From: Autumnicola patrickiae
Lineage (GTDB): Bacteria; Bacteroidota; Bacteroidia; Flavobacteriales; Flavobacteriaceae
Reading direction: 5' to 3'
Length of the DNA: 64,000 nt
Assembly: GCF_031846525.1 (NCBI RefSeq)
Contig: NZ_JAVRHM010000001.1
Coordinates: forward strand, 496,001 to 560,000
Shown here in pieces: positions 34,530 through 42,875 of the stretch. Position 1 is the stretch's first letter; the number at the start of each line of letters is the position of its first letter. The notes beneath the pieces are model-generated. The model saw nothing but the letters and a program-made list of their open reading frames with translations, did not search any database and was not told the origin of the DNA. The position numbers and the translations under genes were made by a program.

Positions 34530-34546
34530 AAAATGACAATTATCGG
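34530..34546. repeat. copy of the short near-palindromic repeat
   Basis: AAAATGACAATTATCGG, followed by CCTC, matches the core seen at 21612-21628 except for one base of the centre. It is in direct orientation relative to the 21.6 kb copies and inverted relative to the one at 34287. Confidence 0.65.
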
Positions 34547-34611
34547 CCTCACAGTACCTAAAAGTTCAGATATTGGAACGGAAGTAAAATCTTTTGATAT
34601 CGATAAAAAAC

Positions 34612-34642
34612 AAAGCCCGAAAAATTAAATTTTCGAGCTTTT
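34612..34642 (-). terminator. intrinsic terminator of carA
   Basis: On the minus strand a stem formed by AAGC-x-CGAAAA (34613-34623) and TTTTCG-x-GCTT (34630-34640), with one mismatch and a six-base loop, runs into a T-rich tract. It lies about 25 bases past the carA stop. Confidence 0.75.
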
Positions 34643-34665
34643 AATAATATGAAATATATTTTTAA

Positions 34666-35778
34666 CTACGCATTGACAGGCTGGAGCCTATCAAGAAACT
34701 CATCAAAGAGATAATGCGCATCATTTGGCCCCGGACTGGCTTCCGGATGATATTGAACTGAAAAACAGTTCTTATTCTTCATCTTTATTCCGGCAACAGT
34801 ATGATCATTTAAGTGTGTATGGGTAACTTCCACATCGGGATGATTTTCTGCTTCTTCTTTATTGACAGAAAATCCGTGGTTTTGAGAAGTCATTTCCCCT
34901 TTTCCAGTCTGTAGGTTAAGGATCGGGTGATTTATACCTCTGTGACCGTGGTGCATTTTATAAGTGCCTATTCCGTTTGCAAGTGCAATGATCTGGTGGC
35001 CAAGACAGATACCCATAAGTGGCTTATCATCTTCCATAATATCTTTTGCCACTTGTATAGCGCTTTCCAGTGGTGCGGGATCACCAGGACCATTGGAGAG
35101 CAAATAACCATCTGCTTCCCATTCTTTCATTTCACTGTAACTGGTGTCGTATGGAAATACTTTACAGTAAACATCACGATTGGCCAGGTGCTTTAGAATA
35201 CTCCTTTTCACTCCCACATCCAATACGGCTACTTTATGTTTAGCATCTTTATTTCCGAAGAAATATGGCTCTTTTGTGGAAACTTTCGAAGCCAACTCCA
35301 GACCATTCATGTCCGGAACATCAGCAAGTTGTTTTTTAAGTCCTTCAATATTATCAACATCGGAAGAAATAATGGCATTCATTGCACCGTTTTTTCGGAT
35401 ATAAGTTACCAGTGCACGGGTATCTACATCAGAAATAGCGAAAAGGTCACTTTTCTTCAGAAAATCCTGAAGGGACATATCTGCTGCCGGTCTTGAGTGA
35501 AAATAGCTAAAGTTTTTACAAATCAGTCCGGAAATTTGGGCTGTATCTGCTTCTTCTTCATTTTCATTGGTTCCATAATTCCCAATATGCCCATTTGTGG
35601 TCACCATAATTTGTCCGAAATAAGAAGGATCTGTAAATATTTCCTGATAACCAGTCATTCCTGTATTGAAACAGACTTCCCCAAAGGCAGTACCTCCTTT
35701 GTCTCCAACCAATTTTCCATGAAAAATTGTACCATCTGCCAGTAATACAATTGCTTTTTTCTTAGTTTGATATTTCAT
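34666..35778 (-). CDS. carA: carbamoyl-phosphate synthase small (glutaminase) subunit
   Basis: CarA releases ammonia from glutamine for carbamoyl phosphate, used in arginine and pyrimidine synthesis. The 370-residue protein has the N-terminal CPSase domain (GTAFGEVCFNTGMTGYQEI, DPSYFGQIMV) and a class I glutamine amidotransferase domain with GYLLSNGPGDPAPLES, LMGICLGHQIIALA (catalytic Cys), GHRGINHPI and FSVQYHPEASPGP (catalytic His). The large subunit gene carB is not adjacent. Its position right after rplQ is common in Flavobacteriia. A terminator for the rplQ operon lies between. Confidence 0.96.
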   Translation of the reverse strand: MKYQTKKKAIVLLADGTIFHGKLVGDKGGTAFGEVCFNTGMTGYQEIFTDPSYFGQIMVTTNGHIGNYGTNENEEEADTAQISGLICKNFSYFHSRPAADMSLQDFLKKSDLFAISDVDTRALVTYIRKNGAMNAIISSDVDNIEGLKKQLADVPDMNGLELASKVSTKEPYFFGNKDAKHKVAVLDVGVKRSILKHLANRDVYCKVFPYDTSYSEMKEWEADGYLLSNGPGDPAPLESAIQVAKDIMEDDKPLMGICLGHQIIALANGIGTYKMHHGHRGINHPILNLQTGKGEMTSQNHGFSVNKEEAENHPDVEVTHTHLNDHTVAGIKMKNKNCFSVQYHPEASPGPNDAHYLFDEFLDRLQPVNA

Positions 35779-35838
35779 AGGTAAAAATAAACTTCAGTTA
35801 ATTTCGCTTTAGTACTTTTTATTTGATCAATGTATATA

Positions 35839-35873
35839 AAAAAAGGATAAACTCACAGAGCCTATCCTTTTTT
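35839..35873 (-). terminator. intrinsic terminator after rplQ
   Basis: AAAAAAGGATA (35839-35849) pairs with TATCCTTTTTT (35863-35873) around a 13-base loop, 26 bases after the rplQ stop, giving a T-rich 3' end on the minus strand. It marks the end of the ribosomal protein supercluster. Confidence 0.9.
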
Positions 35874-35898
35874 CTAATTTATGATTTAAAAGAATCAT

Positions 35899-36420
35899 CT
35901 ATTCTTCTTTTTTATCTTCTTTGTTTTCTGAAGTAGTTTCTTCAGATTTAGTTTCTTCAGATTTAGTTTCTGCCTGAGGAGCCGGTGTATCTGTAGTAGA
36001 TTTTTTCTTACCTGCTCTACGAGTAGATTTTTTCTTCTCTGGTTTTTCAAGATTATAAGTTTCATTATAATCTACCAGTTCGATCATTGCCATATCGGCA
36101 TTATCCCCCAATCTGTTCCCAAGTTTAATCACCCTTGTGTATCCACCCGGACGATCTCCAACTTTAGGAGCAACTTCCCGAAACAATTCACTTACTGAAT
36201 CCTTATCACGAAGTTTACTAAAAACCAACCTTCTGTTATGAGTAGTGTCTTCTTTAGATTTAGTTACTAAAGGCTCAACAAATACTCTTAAAGCTTTGGC
36301 TTTGGCAACAGTGGTATTAATGCGTTTGTGTTCAATTAGGGAACATGCCATATTCGCCAACATAGACTTGCGATGCGCAGTTTTTCTTCCTAAATGATTT
36401 ATTTTCTTTCCGTGTCTCAT
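35899..36420 (-). CDS. rplQ: 50S ribosomal protein L17 with acidic-basic tail
   Basis: Residues 1-118 match L17 (MRHGKKINHLGRKTAHRKSM, VEPLVTKSKEDTTHNRRL, GGYTRVIKLGNRLGDNA). The remaining 55 residues form a low-complexity tail: a Lys/Arg stretch (KKKSTRRAGKKKSTT), then repeats of KSEET and a Lys/Glu end. Such extensions are usual in Bacteroidota, while E. coli L17 ends near 127. It is the last gene of the supercluster, 40 bases after rpoA. Confidence 0.97.
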   Translation of the reverse strand: MRHGKKINHLGRKTAHRKSMLANMACSLIEHKRINTTVAKAKALRVFVEPLVTKSKEDTTHNRRLVFSKLRDKDSVSELFREVAPKVGDRPGGYTRVIKLGNRLGDNADMAMIELVDYNETYNLEKPEKKKSTRRAGKKKSTTDTPAPQAETKSEETKSEETTSENKEDKKEE

Positions 36421-36460
36421 TACTATTCTCTTTTAGATCTAGAATTCATTAAAGAATGAA

Positions 36461-37453
36461 CTAGTCTTTATCTAATTTATATTTTGAAAGGTCCATACCA
36501 AAGTTCAATCCTTTGTTATTAACAAGCTCTTCAAGTTCTGTCAAAGACTTCTTACCGAAGTTTCTGAATTTCATAAGATCATTCTTGTTATAAGACACGA
36601 GGTCTCCAAGGGTATCAACTTCAGCCGCTTTTAAACAATTCAATGCTCTTACTGAAAGGTCCATATCAACCAATTTGGTTTTCAATAATTGTCTCATGTG
36701 AAGGGATTCTTCATCATAAGTTTCAGTTTGAGCAATTTCATCAGCTTCAAGAGTTATGCGCTCGTCAGAGAACAACATGAAGTGGTGAATTAAAGTCTTG
36801 GCAGCCTCTGTTAAAGCATCTTTAGGATGAATAGAACCATCGCTTATGATTTCAAAAACCAACTTCTCATAGTCAGTTTTTTGCTCTACACGATAGTTTT
36901 CGATACTATACTTTACATTCTTTATTGGTGTGTAAATAGAGTCTGTAAAAATAGTTCCCAATGGTGCATTGGACTTTTTATTTTCTTCAGCCGGAACGTA
37001 ACCTCTACCTTTTTCAATAGTGATTTCCATATTCACGTTCACCTTTTTATCAAGATGACACACAACAAGATCTGGGTTTAAAACCTGAAATCCTGAGATG
37101 AATTTCTGAAAATGACCTGCAGTAAGTTGATCCTCTCCGGAAACAGAAATTGTAACGGCTTCGTTATCTATTTCATCAATTTGCCTCTTGAACCTAACTT
37201 GCTTCAGGTTCAGTATAATTTCTGTTACATCTTCAACCACTCCCGGAATAGTAGAAAATTCGTGCTCTACTCCTTCAATTCTAACTGAAGTAATCGCGAA
37301 TCCTTCTAATGAAGATAACAGCACTCTTCTTAAAGCGTTACCAACGGTCAATCCATATCCTGGTTCCAAAGGGCGAAACTCAAATTTCCCTTCGAAATCG
37401 GTGGAATCAATCATTATAACTTTATCGGGCTTCTGAAAATTTAGTATTGCCAT
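36461..37453 (-). CDS. rpoA: RNA polymerase alpha subunit
   Basis: The 330-residue protein has the alpha N-terminal dimerisation domain (FEFRPLEPGYGLTVGNALRR, VLLSSLEGFAITSVRIEGV) and the C-terminal DNA-binding domain from about 250 (LVDMDLSVRALNCLKAAEVD, FRNFGKKSLTELEELV). It lies in the alpha operon order rpsM-rpsK-rpsD-rpoA-rplQ. Confidence 0.98.
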   Translation of the reverse strand: MAILNFQKPDKVIMIDSTDFEGKFEFRPLEPGYGLTVGNALRRVLLSSLEGFAITSVRIEGVEHEFSTIPGVVEDVTEIILNLKQVRFKRQIDEIDNEAVTISVSGEDQLTAGHFQKFISGFQVLNPDLVVCHLDKKVNVNMEITIEKGRGYVPAEENKKSNAPLGTIFTDSIYTPIKNVKYSIENYRVEQKTDYEKLVFEIISDGSIHPKDALTEAAKTLIHHFMLFSDERITLEADEIAQTETYDEESLHMRQLLKTKLVDMDLSVRALNCLKAAEVDTLGDLVSYNKNDLMKFRNFGKKSLTELEELVNNKGLNFGMDLSKYKLDKD

Positions 37454-37473
37454 ATTACGACTTCTGTGAATTA

Positions 37474-38079
37474 TTACTTCGAATATAATTCGACGATGAA
37501 TTGTTCATTTATATTTTCCGGAATCTGAACCCTTCCAGGTACAGAAACGAAAGTTCCTTCTTTTGTCTCATTATTCCAGGTAATCCATTCGTAAACACTG
37601 CTAGAATTAGCAAGTGAATCCTGAATTGCCTGCAAAGATTTAGACTTTTCTCTTACTCCAACAACATCTCCAGCTTTTAACTGATAAGAAGGAATATTTA
37701 CTTGTTCCCCATTTACGGTAATATGCCTGTGGGAAACTAATTGTCTGGCTCCTCTCCTGGATGGAGATATCCCCATTCTGTATACCACGTTATCTAAACG
37801 TGACTCACATAATTGTAAAAGCACCTCACCGGTAATTCCAGTTGATCTTGTTGCTTTTTCAAACATGTTTCTAAATTGACGCTCAAGAATACCATAAGTA
37901 TATTTCGCTTTTTGTTTCTCCATTAACTGGATAGCGTACTCAGATTTCTTTCCACGACGACGGTTGTTCCCGTGCTGTCCCGGAGGATAATTTCTTTTTT
38001 CAAAAGATTTATCGTCTCCGAAAATAGCTTCACCGAATTTACGGGCTATTTTAGTCTTTGGACCAGTATATCTTGCCAT
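37474..38079 (-). CDS. rpsD: 30S ribosomal protein S4
   Basis: The 201-residue primary binding protein of 16S rRNA has ARYTGPKTKIARKFGEAIFG, then YPPGQHGNNRRRGKKSEYAI, GILERQFRNMFEKA, and the S4 RNA-binding domain (LESRLDNVVYRMG-like segment at about 93, GARQLVSHRHITVNGEQVNI). The N-terminal zinc cysteines are absent, the C-minus form. An 89-base gap upstream (38080-38168) can form a weak stem around GAAAGGATATTA / TAATCCCTTTC, a possible S4 autoregulatory leader. Confidence 0.97.
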   Translation of the reverse strand: MARYTGPKTKIARKFGEAIFGDDKSFEKRNYPPGQHGNNRRRGKKSEYAIQLMEKQKAKYTYGILERQFRNMFEKATRSTGITGEVLLQLCESRLDNVVYRMGISPSRRGARQLVSHRHITVNGEQVNIPSYQLKAGDVVGVREKSKSLQAIQDSLANSSSVYEWITWNNETKEGTFVSVPGRVQIPENINEQFIVELYSK

Positions 38080-38168
38080 TAAATTTTAATTTATTAGAAA
38101 GGGATTATGAATTAAGGTCACTGTCCTTCGATAATCGTAATATCCTTTCCTATTATTATACTTATTAA

Positions 38169-38564
38169 TTAAACTCTACGTCTTTTTGGAGGACGACATC
38201 CATTGTGCGGAAGTGGTGTAACATCAATAATTTCAGTTACTTCAATACCACTGTTATGAAGAGAACGAATAGCAGATTCCCTACCATTCCCAGGTCCTTT
38301 CACATAAACTTTTACTTTACGCAAACCTGCTTCGTGAGCTACTTTAGAAGCATCTTCTGCTGCTAATTGAGCCGCATAAGGAGTATTCTTTTTAGAACCT
38401 CTAAAGCCCATTTTTCCAGCTGAAGACCAGGAAACAACGTCACCCTTTTTATTTGTTAAAGAGATAATGATGTTATTAAAAGAAGCAGTAACATGCGCCT
38501 CTCCATTAGCCTCAACAATAACTTTGCGTTTCTTCTGAACAGCCTTTTTTGTTGCCTTTGCCAT
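38169..38564 (-). CDS. rpsK: 30S ribosomal protein S11
   Basis: The 131-residue protein of the 30S platform contains AHVTASFNNIIISLTNKKGD, GFRGSKKNTPYAAQLAAEDA and VKVYVKGPGNGRESAIRSL, and ends in PLPHNGCRPPKRRRV. It sits eight bases downstream of rpsM. Confidence 0.98.
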   Translation of the reverse strand: MAKATKKAVQKKRKVIVEANGEAHVTASFNNIIISLTNKKGDVVSWSSAGKMGFRGSKKNTPYAAQLAAEDASKVAHEAGLRKVKVYVKGPGNGRESAIRSLHNSGIEVTEIIDVTPLPHNGCRPPKRRRV

Positions 38565-38572
38565 ATTACTTA

Positions 38573-38947
38573 CTATTTAGTCGCTTTTTTCTTGTTAGCA
38601 ACTGTTTTTCTTCTACCTTTTCTGGTTCTTGAGTTGTTTTTGGTTCTTTGACCTCTTAAAGGCAAACCAGATCTATGCCTGATCCCTCTATAACTTCCAA
38701 TATCCATTAGACGTTTGATACTCAATTGAACCTCAGTACGTAATTCTCCTTCGATTTGATAATTACCTACAGCTTCACGAATACGACCAATTTCATCATC
38801 GTCCCAATCGGAAACCTTTTTACTCTCATCTACTTTGGCCTCTTCCAGGATGCTTTGAGCCCTGCTTTTGCCAATTCCGAAGATATAGGTCAATGCTATA
38901 ACTCCTCGCTTTTGTTTAGGTATATCAACCCCTGCAATTCTTGCCAT
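38573..38947 (-). CDS. rpsM: 30S ribosomal protein S13
   Basis: The 124-residue protein starts MARIAGVDIPKQKRGVIALT and contains YIFGIGKSRAQSIL and the basic end SYRGIRHRSGLPLRGQRTKN (about 92-111) that contacts tRNA and 16S rRNA. It starts two bases beyond the rpmJ stop. Confidence 0.98.
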   Translation of the reverse strand: MARIAGVDIPKQKRGVIALTYIFGIGKSRAQSILEEAKVDESKKVSDWDDDEIGRIREAVGNYQIEGELRTEVQLSIKRLMDIGSYRGIRHRSGLPLRGQRTKNNSRTRKGRRKTVANKKKATK

Positions 38948-38949
38948 AA

Positions 38950-39066
38950 TTAGCCTTGTCTTTGTTTAAATCTAGGATTCTTTTTGTTAATTACGTAAAG
39001 TCTGCCTTTCCTGCGTACAATCTTGCAGTCGGCGCTTCTCTTTTTTATTGATGCTCTAACTTTCAT
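38950..39066 (-). CDS. rpmJ: 50S ribosomal protein L36 (zinc-free form)
   Basis: This 38-residue gene translates as MKVRASIKKRSADCKIVRRK and continues GRLYVINKKNPRFKQRQG. Start and stop are clear, and the place between infA and rpsM is the standard one. Only one of the four zinc ligands (the Cys of ADCK) remains; the others are replaced by Ser, Asn and Arg/Phe positions, so it cannot bind zinc in the usual way. Such C-minus L36 proteins are known from Bacteroidota. Confidence 0.96.
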   Translation of the reverse strand: MKVRASIKKRSADCKIVRRKGRLYVINKKNPRFKQRQG

Positions 39067-39147
39067 CTCTTCAGTTTTTTATGTTTACCAAATGTAAGGC
39101 CGTAACTTTACATCCAATATTTGTGCTAGATAATTTTTTTCAGGTTG

Positions 39148-39180
39148 CAAAAGTACTGAAAAAAAAATTAAATAGTTCAA
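39148..39180 (-). promoter_or_regulatory. internal promoter of the rpmJ-rplQ (alpha) operon
   Basis: On the minus strand TACTTTTG (39148-39155) fits the -7 consensus TAnnTTTG, and a TTG (39178-39180) lies 22 bases upstream. The 121-base gap between infA and rpmJ is unusually long for this cluster. Transcription from here gives a leader of about 75 bases, which includes a small hairpin (ATGTAA / TTACAT at about 39083-39106). Confidence 0.6.
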
Positions 39181-39187
39181 TTCTAAA

Positions 39188-39403
39188 TTAGTATCTGTAT
39201 GTAATTCGCGCCTTAGTTAAATCGTAAGGGCTCATTTCAAGCTTCACTTTATCTCCAGGCAACAATTTAATGTAGTGCATACGCATCTTACCAGAGATAT
39301 GTGCAGTCACAACGTGACCATTTTCTAATTCAACACGAAACATCGCATTTGATAATGCTTCAATAATAGTTCCGTCCTGTTCAATTGCTGGTTGTTTTGC
39401 CAT
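39188..39403 (-). CDS. infA: translation initiation factor IF-1
   Basis: The 71-residue OB-fold protein reads AKQPAIEQDGTIIEALSNAM, then FRVELENGHVVTAHISGKMR, and ends KVKLEMSPYDLTKARITYRY, the complete IF-1 sequence pattern. It follows secY by seven bases, the usual place. Confidence 0.98.
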   Translation of the reverse strand: MAKQPAIEQDGTIIEALSNAMFRVELENGHVVTAHISGKMRMHYIKLLPGDKVKLEMSPYDLTKARITYRY

Positions 39404-39410
39404 AATAATA

Positions 39411-40748
39411 TTAAGCTACTGCTTTTCTGTTCTTACCTGATTTCATTAATCCATCATAATGCCTGTTAAGCAAATATGAGTTCACTTGTTGCATTGTATC
39501 AATTGCAACTCCTACCATAATTAAAAGCGAGGTACCTCCAAAAAACAAAGCCCAGTTTTGTTGCACACCCAACAAACTCACCACAATTGCAGGGAACACA
39601 GCAATTAAGGCAAGGAAAATAGAACCAGGTAAAGTAATTTGTGACATCACCCGATCTAAAAATTCAGCAGTTTCAGTTCCGGGACGAATTCCCGGTATAA
39701 AACCTCCGCTTCTTTTAAGGTCATCAGCCATCTTATTCGTAGGTACAGTGATTGCCGTATAGAAATATGTAAATATAATAATCAATAAAGCAAAAACCAG
39801 ATTGTACCAAAATCCAAATATATCGCTAAATACCGTTGCTAAACCTTGTGCAGTATCAGAATCTGATACTCCAACCACTGCAAGAGGTATAAACATAATT
39901 GCCTGCGCAAAAATGATAGGCATAACTCCGGATGCATTTAGCTTTAACGGTATATATTGTCTTGAACCAAAAACGTTTTTCTCATAACCACCAGACGCAC
40001 TTCTTCTAGCATATTGCACCGGAATTTGACGAACAGCCATAACCAGCATTACAGAAGCAAGAATAATTGCGAACCAGATTACCAATTCAATCAGTATCAT
40101 AATTAGTCCTCCGTTAGATTCGAAAACCCTGGAAGCAAATTCCTGTATAAATGCTTGTGGCAGAGTGGCAATAATACCAACCATAATCAATAATGAAATA
40201 CCATTACCAATACCCTTATCTGTTATTTTCTCTCCTAACCACATGGCGAAAATTGTTCCTGTTGTAAGGATTACCACAGAAGAAGCCACAAAAGTTACAG
40301 TATCCCCTAACAAAAAAGCACCCTGCGGAAGGGTAGCAAATAGGTTATAAATGTAACCAGGTCCCTGCACTAAAGTAATAGCTATGGTCAACCAGCGTGT
40401 AATTTGGTTAATCTTCCGTCTACCACTCTCACCTTCCTTCTGTAATTTCTGAAGATAAGGAATAGCGATCCCCATCAATTGAACTACAATGGAAGCCGAG
40501 ATATAAGGCATAATCCCTAAAGCAAAAACAGAGGCATTAGAAAATGCCCCGCCTGTAAACGCATTGAGAAGACCTAAAAGTCCTCCATCGGTCTGATTGG
40601 CAAGATTAGCCAACTGAGATGCGTCTATCCCGGGAAGAACAACCTGTGCTCCAAAACGATAAACAAGGAGTAAACCGAGGGTTACTAAAATTCTATTTTT
40701 TAGTTCCTCGATTTTCCAAATATTCTGAATAGTATTGATGAATTTCAT
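39411..40748 (-). CDS. secY: protein translocase subunit SecY
   Basis: SecY is the channel of the Sec translocon. The 445-residue protein has ten hydrophobic segments and family stretches such as RILVTLGLLLVYRFGAQVVL, PGIDASQL, GIMPYISASIVVQLM, YLQKLQKEGESGRRKINQ, LGEKITDKGIGNGISLLIM and GGFIPGIRPG. It lies between rplO and infA, as usual. Confidence 0.98.
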   Translation of the reverse strand: MKFINTIQNIWKIEELKNRILVTLGLLLVYRFGAQVVLPGIDASQLANLANQTDGGLLGLLNAFTGGAFSNASVFALGIMPYISASIVVQLMGIAIPYLQKLQKEGESGRRKINQITRWLTIAITLVQGPGYIYNLFATLPQGAFLLGDTVTFVASSVVILTTGTIFAMWLGEKITDKGIGNGISLLIMVGIIATLPQAFIQEFASRVFESNGGLIMILIELVIWFAIILASVMLVMAVRQIPVQYARRSASGGYEKNVFGSRQYIPLKLNASGVMPIIFAQAIMFIPLAVVGVSDSDTAQGLATVFSDIFGFWYNLVFALLIIIFTYFYTAITVPTNKMADDLKRSGGFIPGIRPGTETAEFLDRVMSQITLPGSIFLALIAVFPAIVVSLLGVQQNWALFFGGTSLLIMVGVAIDTMQQVNSYLLNRHYDGLMKSGKNRKAVA

Positions 40749-40759
40749 TTGAATATCTA

Positions 40760-41212
40760 TTATAAAGTAACGACTTCACCTCCGGCAGCTTCAATAGCTT
40801 CTTTCGCTGAGGCAGTAAATTTATGAACAGATATTTTCAACTTTGCTTTTAATTCACCTCTACCTAATATCTTAACAAGCTCGTTTTTTCCAGCCAACCC
40901 GTTTTCAACAAGAACTTCCATATCTACAGTGTCTTTTATTCTACCCTCGTCTACAAGAGACTGAAGGGTATCCAAATTTACACCTTGATATACCTTACGA
41001 TTTCTATTGTTGAATCCAAATTTAGGAACACGACGTTGAAGTGGCATCTGCCCACCTTCAAATCCAATCTTCTTGGAGTAACCAGAACGTGACTTGGCCC
41101 CTTTATGTCCCCTGGTAGCTGTACCACCTTTTCCGGATCCTTCTCCGCGGCCTACACGCTTGCTATTACTTTTAACTGAACCTTCTGCAGGTCTTAAGTT
41201 ACTTAAATCCAT
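40760..41212 (-). CDS. rplO: 50S ribosomal protein L15
   Basis: The 150-residue protein begins MDLSNLRPAEGSVKSNSKRV, then GRGEGSGKGGTATRGHKGAK, with the Gly/Arg-rich extension characteristic of L15 that threads into 23S rRNA, and a C-terminal alpha/beta domain (VHKFTASAKEAIEAAGGEVV). Confidence 0.98.
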   Translation of the reverse strand: MDLSNLRPAEGSVKSNSKRVGRGEGSGKGGTATRGHKGAKSRSGYSKKIGFEGGQMPLQRRVPKFGFNNRNRKVYQGVNLDTLQSLVDEGRIKDTVDMEVLVENGLAGKNELVKILGRGELKAKLKISVHKFTASAKEAIEAAGGEVVTL

Positions 41213-41220
41213 GTGTATTA

Positions 41221-41403
41221 TTATTTTGTTCCTTCTACAGAAACTAAATGTTTAACTTTATTTACCATACCAAGGATGTTTGGTGTGTCATCATGCTCCA
41301 CCGTCTGACCAATCTTCTTAAGCCCTAATGATTCCAGGACTAATTTTTGGTTTTTACTACGGTTAATAGCACTTCTTACTTTTGTAACTTTAATCTTTCC
41401 CAT
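41221..41403 (-). CDS. rpmD: 50S ribosomal protein L30
   Basis: The 60-residue protein reads KIKVTKVRSAINRSKNQKLV and LESLGLKKIGQTVEHDDTPN, the standard L30 pattern, and lies between rpsE and rplO. Confidence 0.98.
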   Translation of the reverse strand: MGKIKVTKVRSAINRSKNQKLVLESLGLKKIGQTVEHDDTPNILGMVNKVKHLVSVEGTK

Positions 41404-41416
41404 CTCTGTCCTTGAT

Positions 41417-41941
41417 TTATCCTTTAAAAACCTTATCTAACGAAATTCCCCTTTGCTTAGCAACAGTTTCTGCACTACGCAATTGTAATAAAGCATCAAA
41501 AGTTGCTTTAACTACGTTGTGAGGGTTAGAAGATCCCTGGTTTTTAGAAAGTACATCATGCACTCCTACTGATTCCAGTACTGCACGAATTGGACCACCA
41601 GCGATAATACCTGTACCGGTAGCAGCTGGAAGCAACAATACTCGCGCACCACCATACTTACCTTTTTGCTCGTGTGGAAGGGTTCCTTTAGTTAGAGGAA
41701 TTCGCACTAAATTCTTTTTAGCATCTTCTACAGCTTTGGAAATAGCATCGGCAACTTCTTTGGATTTCCCTAAACCTTGCCCTACAACACCATTTTCGTC
41801 CCCTACTACTACAATAGCGGAAAAACCAAATGCCCTACCTCCTTTAGTAACTTTTGTAACACGTTGTACACCAACAAGACGATCTTTTAACTCCAATCCT
41901 CCCGGTTTTACGTGCTCTACGTTTTTATAATCTTGATACAT
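41417..41941 (-). CDS. rpsE: 30S ribosomal protein S5
   Basis: The 174-residue protein has the N-terminal double-stranded RNA-binding domain (LKDRLVGVQRVTKVTKGGRA, FGFSAIVVVGDENGVVGQGL) and the C-terminal domain with ARVLLLPAATGTGIIAGGPI and LSKNQGSSNPHNVVKATFDA. All residues near the spectinomycin loop look normal. Confidence 0.98.
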   Translation of the reverse strand: MYQDYKNVEHVKPGGLELKDRLVGVQRVTKVTKGGRAFGFSAIVVVGDENGVVGQGLGKSKEVADAISKAVEDAKKNLVRIPLTKGTLPHEQKGKYGGARVLLLPAATGTGIIAGGPIRAVLESVGVHDVLSKNQGSSNPHNVVKATFDALLQLRSAETVAKQRGISLDKVFKG

Positions 41942-41947
41942 AATTTC

Positions 41948-42301
41948 TTAGAATTTTAGTCCTCCTTCTCGAGCACCTTCTGCTAATGATTTAACTCTTC
42001 CGTGATACAAGTAACCACCTCTATCGAAAGAAATAGTTTCTATTCCAGCTTCTTTCGCTTTTTCAGCAAGGGCTTTACCTACCAAAGTAGCTTGTTCCAT
42101 TTTACCTTCAGCTGAAGAAATATCTTTATCCCTTGAAGAAGCTGCGGCCAAAGTTTTACCTTCAACATCATCTATTATCTGAGCATAAATTTCTTTATTA
42201 CTCCTAAAAACAGATAATCTTGGTCGGGTTCCAGTTCCTGCAATATCCCTACGGATACGCTTCCTTATTTTTTGTCTTCTCTTTTCTTTTGAAAATGCCA
42301 T
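41948..42301 (-). CDS. rplR: 50S ribosomal protein L18
   Basis: The 117-residue 5S rRNA-binding protein starts with a basic stretch (KEKRRQKIRKRIRRDIAGTG), continues TRPRLSVFRSNKEIYAQIID and ends YHGRVKSLAEGAREGGLKF, as in other L18 proteins. Confidence 0.98.
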   Translation of the reverse strand: MAFSKEKRRQKIRKRIRRDIAGTGTRPRLSVFRSNKEIYAQIIDDVEGKTLAAASSRDKDISSAEGKMEQATLVGKALAEKAKEAGIETISFDRGGYLYHGRVKSLAEGAREGGLKF

Positions 42302-42313
42302 ATCTAAACTTTA

Positions 42314-42856
42314 TTAAGCTGATTTACCTGCTTTTCTTCTTAATTGTTCACCAACAAACTTAATACCTTTACCTTTGTAAGGCTCTGGAGTTCTAAATGA
42401 GCGGATTTTAGCCGCAATCTGTCCAACCAATTGTTTGTCGTAAGAAGTCAGCTTTATGACAGGGTTCTTCCCTTTTTCAGAAACTGTTTCTACTTTAACT
42501 TCAGGCGCCAAATCTAGCACAATATTATGGGAATACCCAACAGCCAAATCTAATTTTTGACCTTGGTTAGATGCTCTGTAACCTACACCTACCAATTCCA
42601 ATTGTTTAGTATATCCTTCAGTAACACCAGTAATCATATTATTAACCAAGGCGCGGTACAAACCATGCTTTGCTTTCTGGTCACTCTTTTCAGAAGAACG
42701 CTCAAAAGTTATAACTCCTTCTTCGATTTTAAAATCGATATCGGTAATTTCCTGCTTAAGCTCTCCTAATTTTCCTTTTACCGTTATTACTTTTCCATCG
42801 ATGTTAACATCAACACCTTCTGGAATCGTAATTGGGCTTTTACCTATTCTTGACAT
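42314..42856 (-). CDS. rplF: 50S ribosomal protein L6
   Basis: The 180-residue protein has two repeated L6 domains. It begins MSRIGKSPITIPEGVDVNID, has NMITGVTEGYTKQLELVGVG at the domain boundary and ends RTPEPYKGKGIKFVGEQLRR KAGKSA, the conserved KGKGI signature. Confidence 0.98.
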   Translation of the reverse strand: MSRIGKSPITIPEGVDVNIDGKVITVKGKLGELKQEITDIDFKIEEGVITFERSSEKSDQKAKHGLYRALVNNMITGVTEGYTKQLELVGVGYRASNQGQKLDLAVGYSHNIVLDLAPEVKVETVSEKGKNPVIKLTSYDKQLVGQIAAKIRSFRTPEPYKGKGIKFVGEQLRRKAGKSA

Positions 42857-42875
42857 TATTTAAGTCTTTTAAGTA

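Noticed and set aside
34395..34628. 77-codon open frame in the eno-carA gap
   Set aside because: Composition is not protein-like, it includes a copy of the dispersed repeat, and it has no recognisable features.
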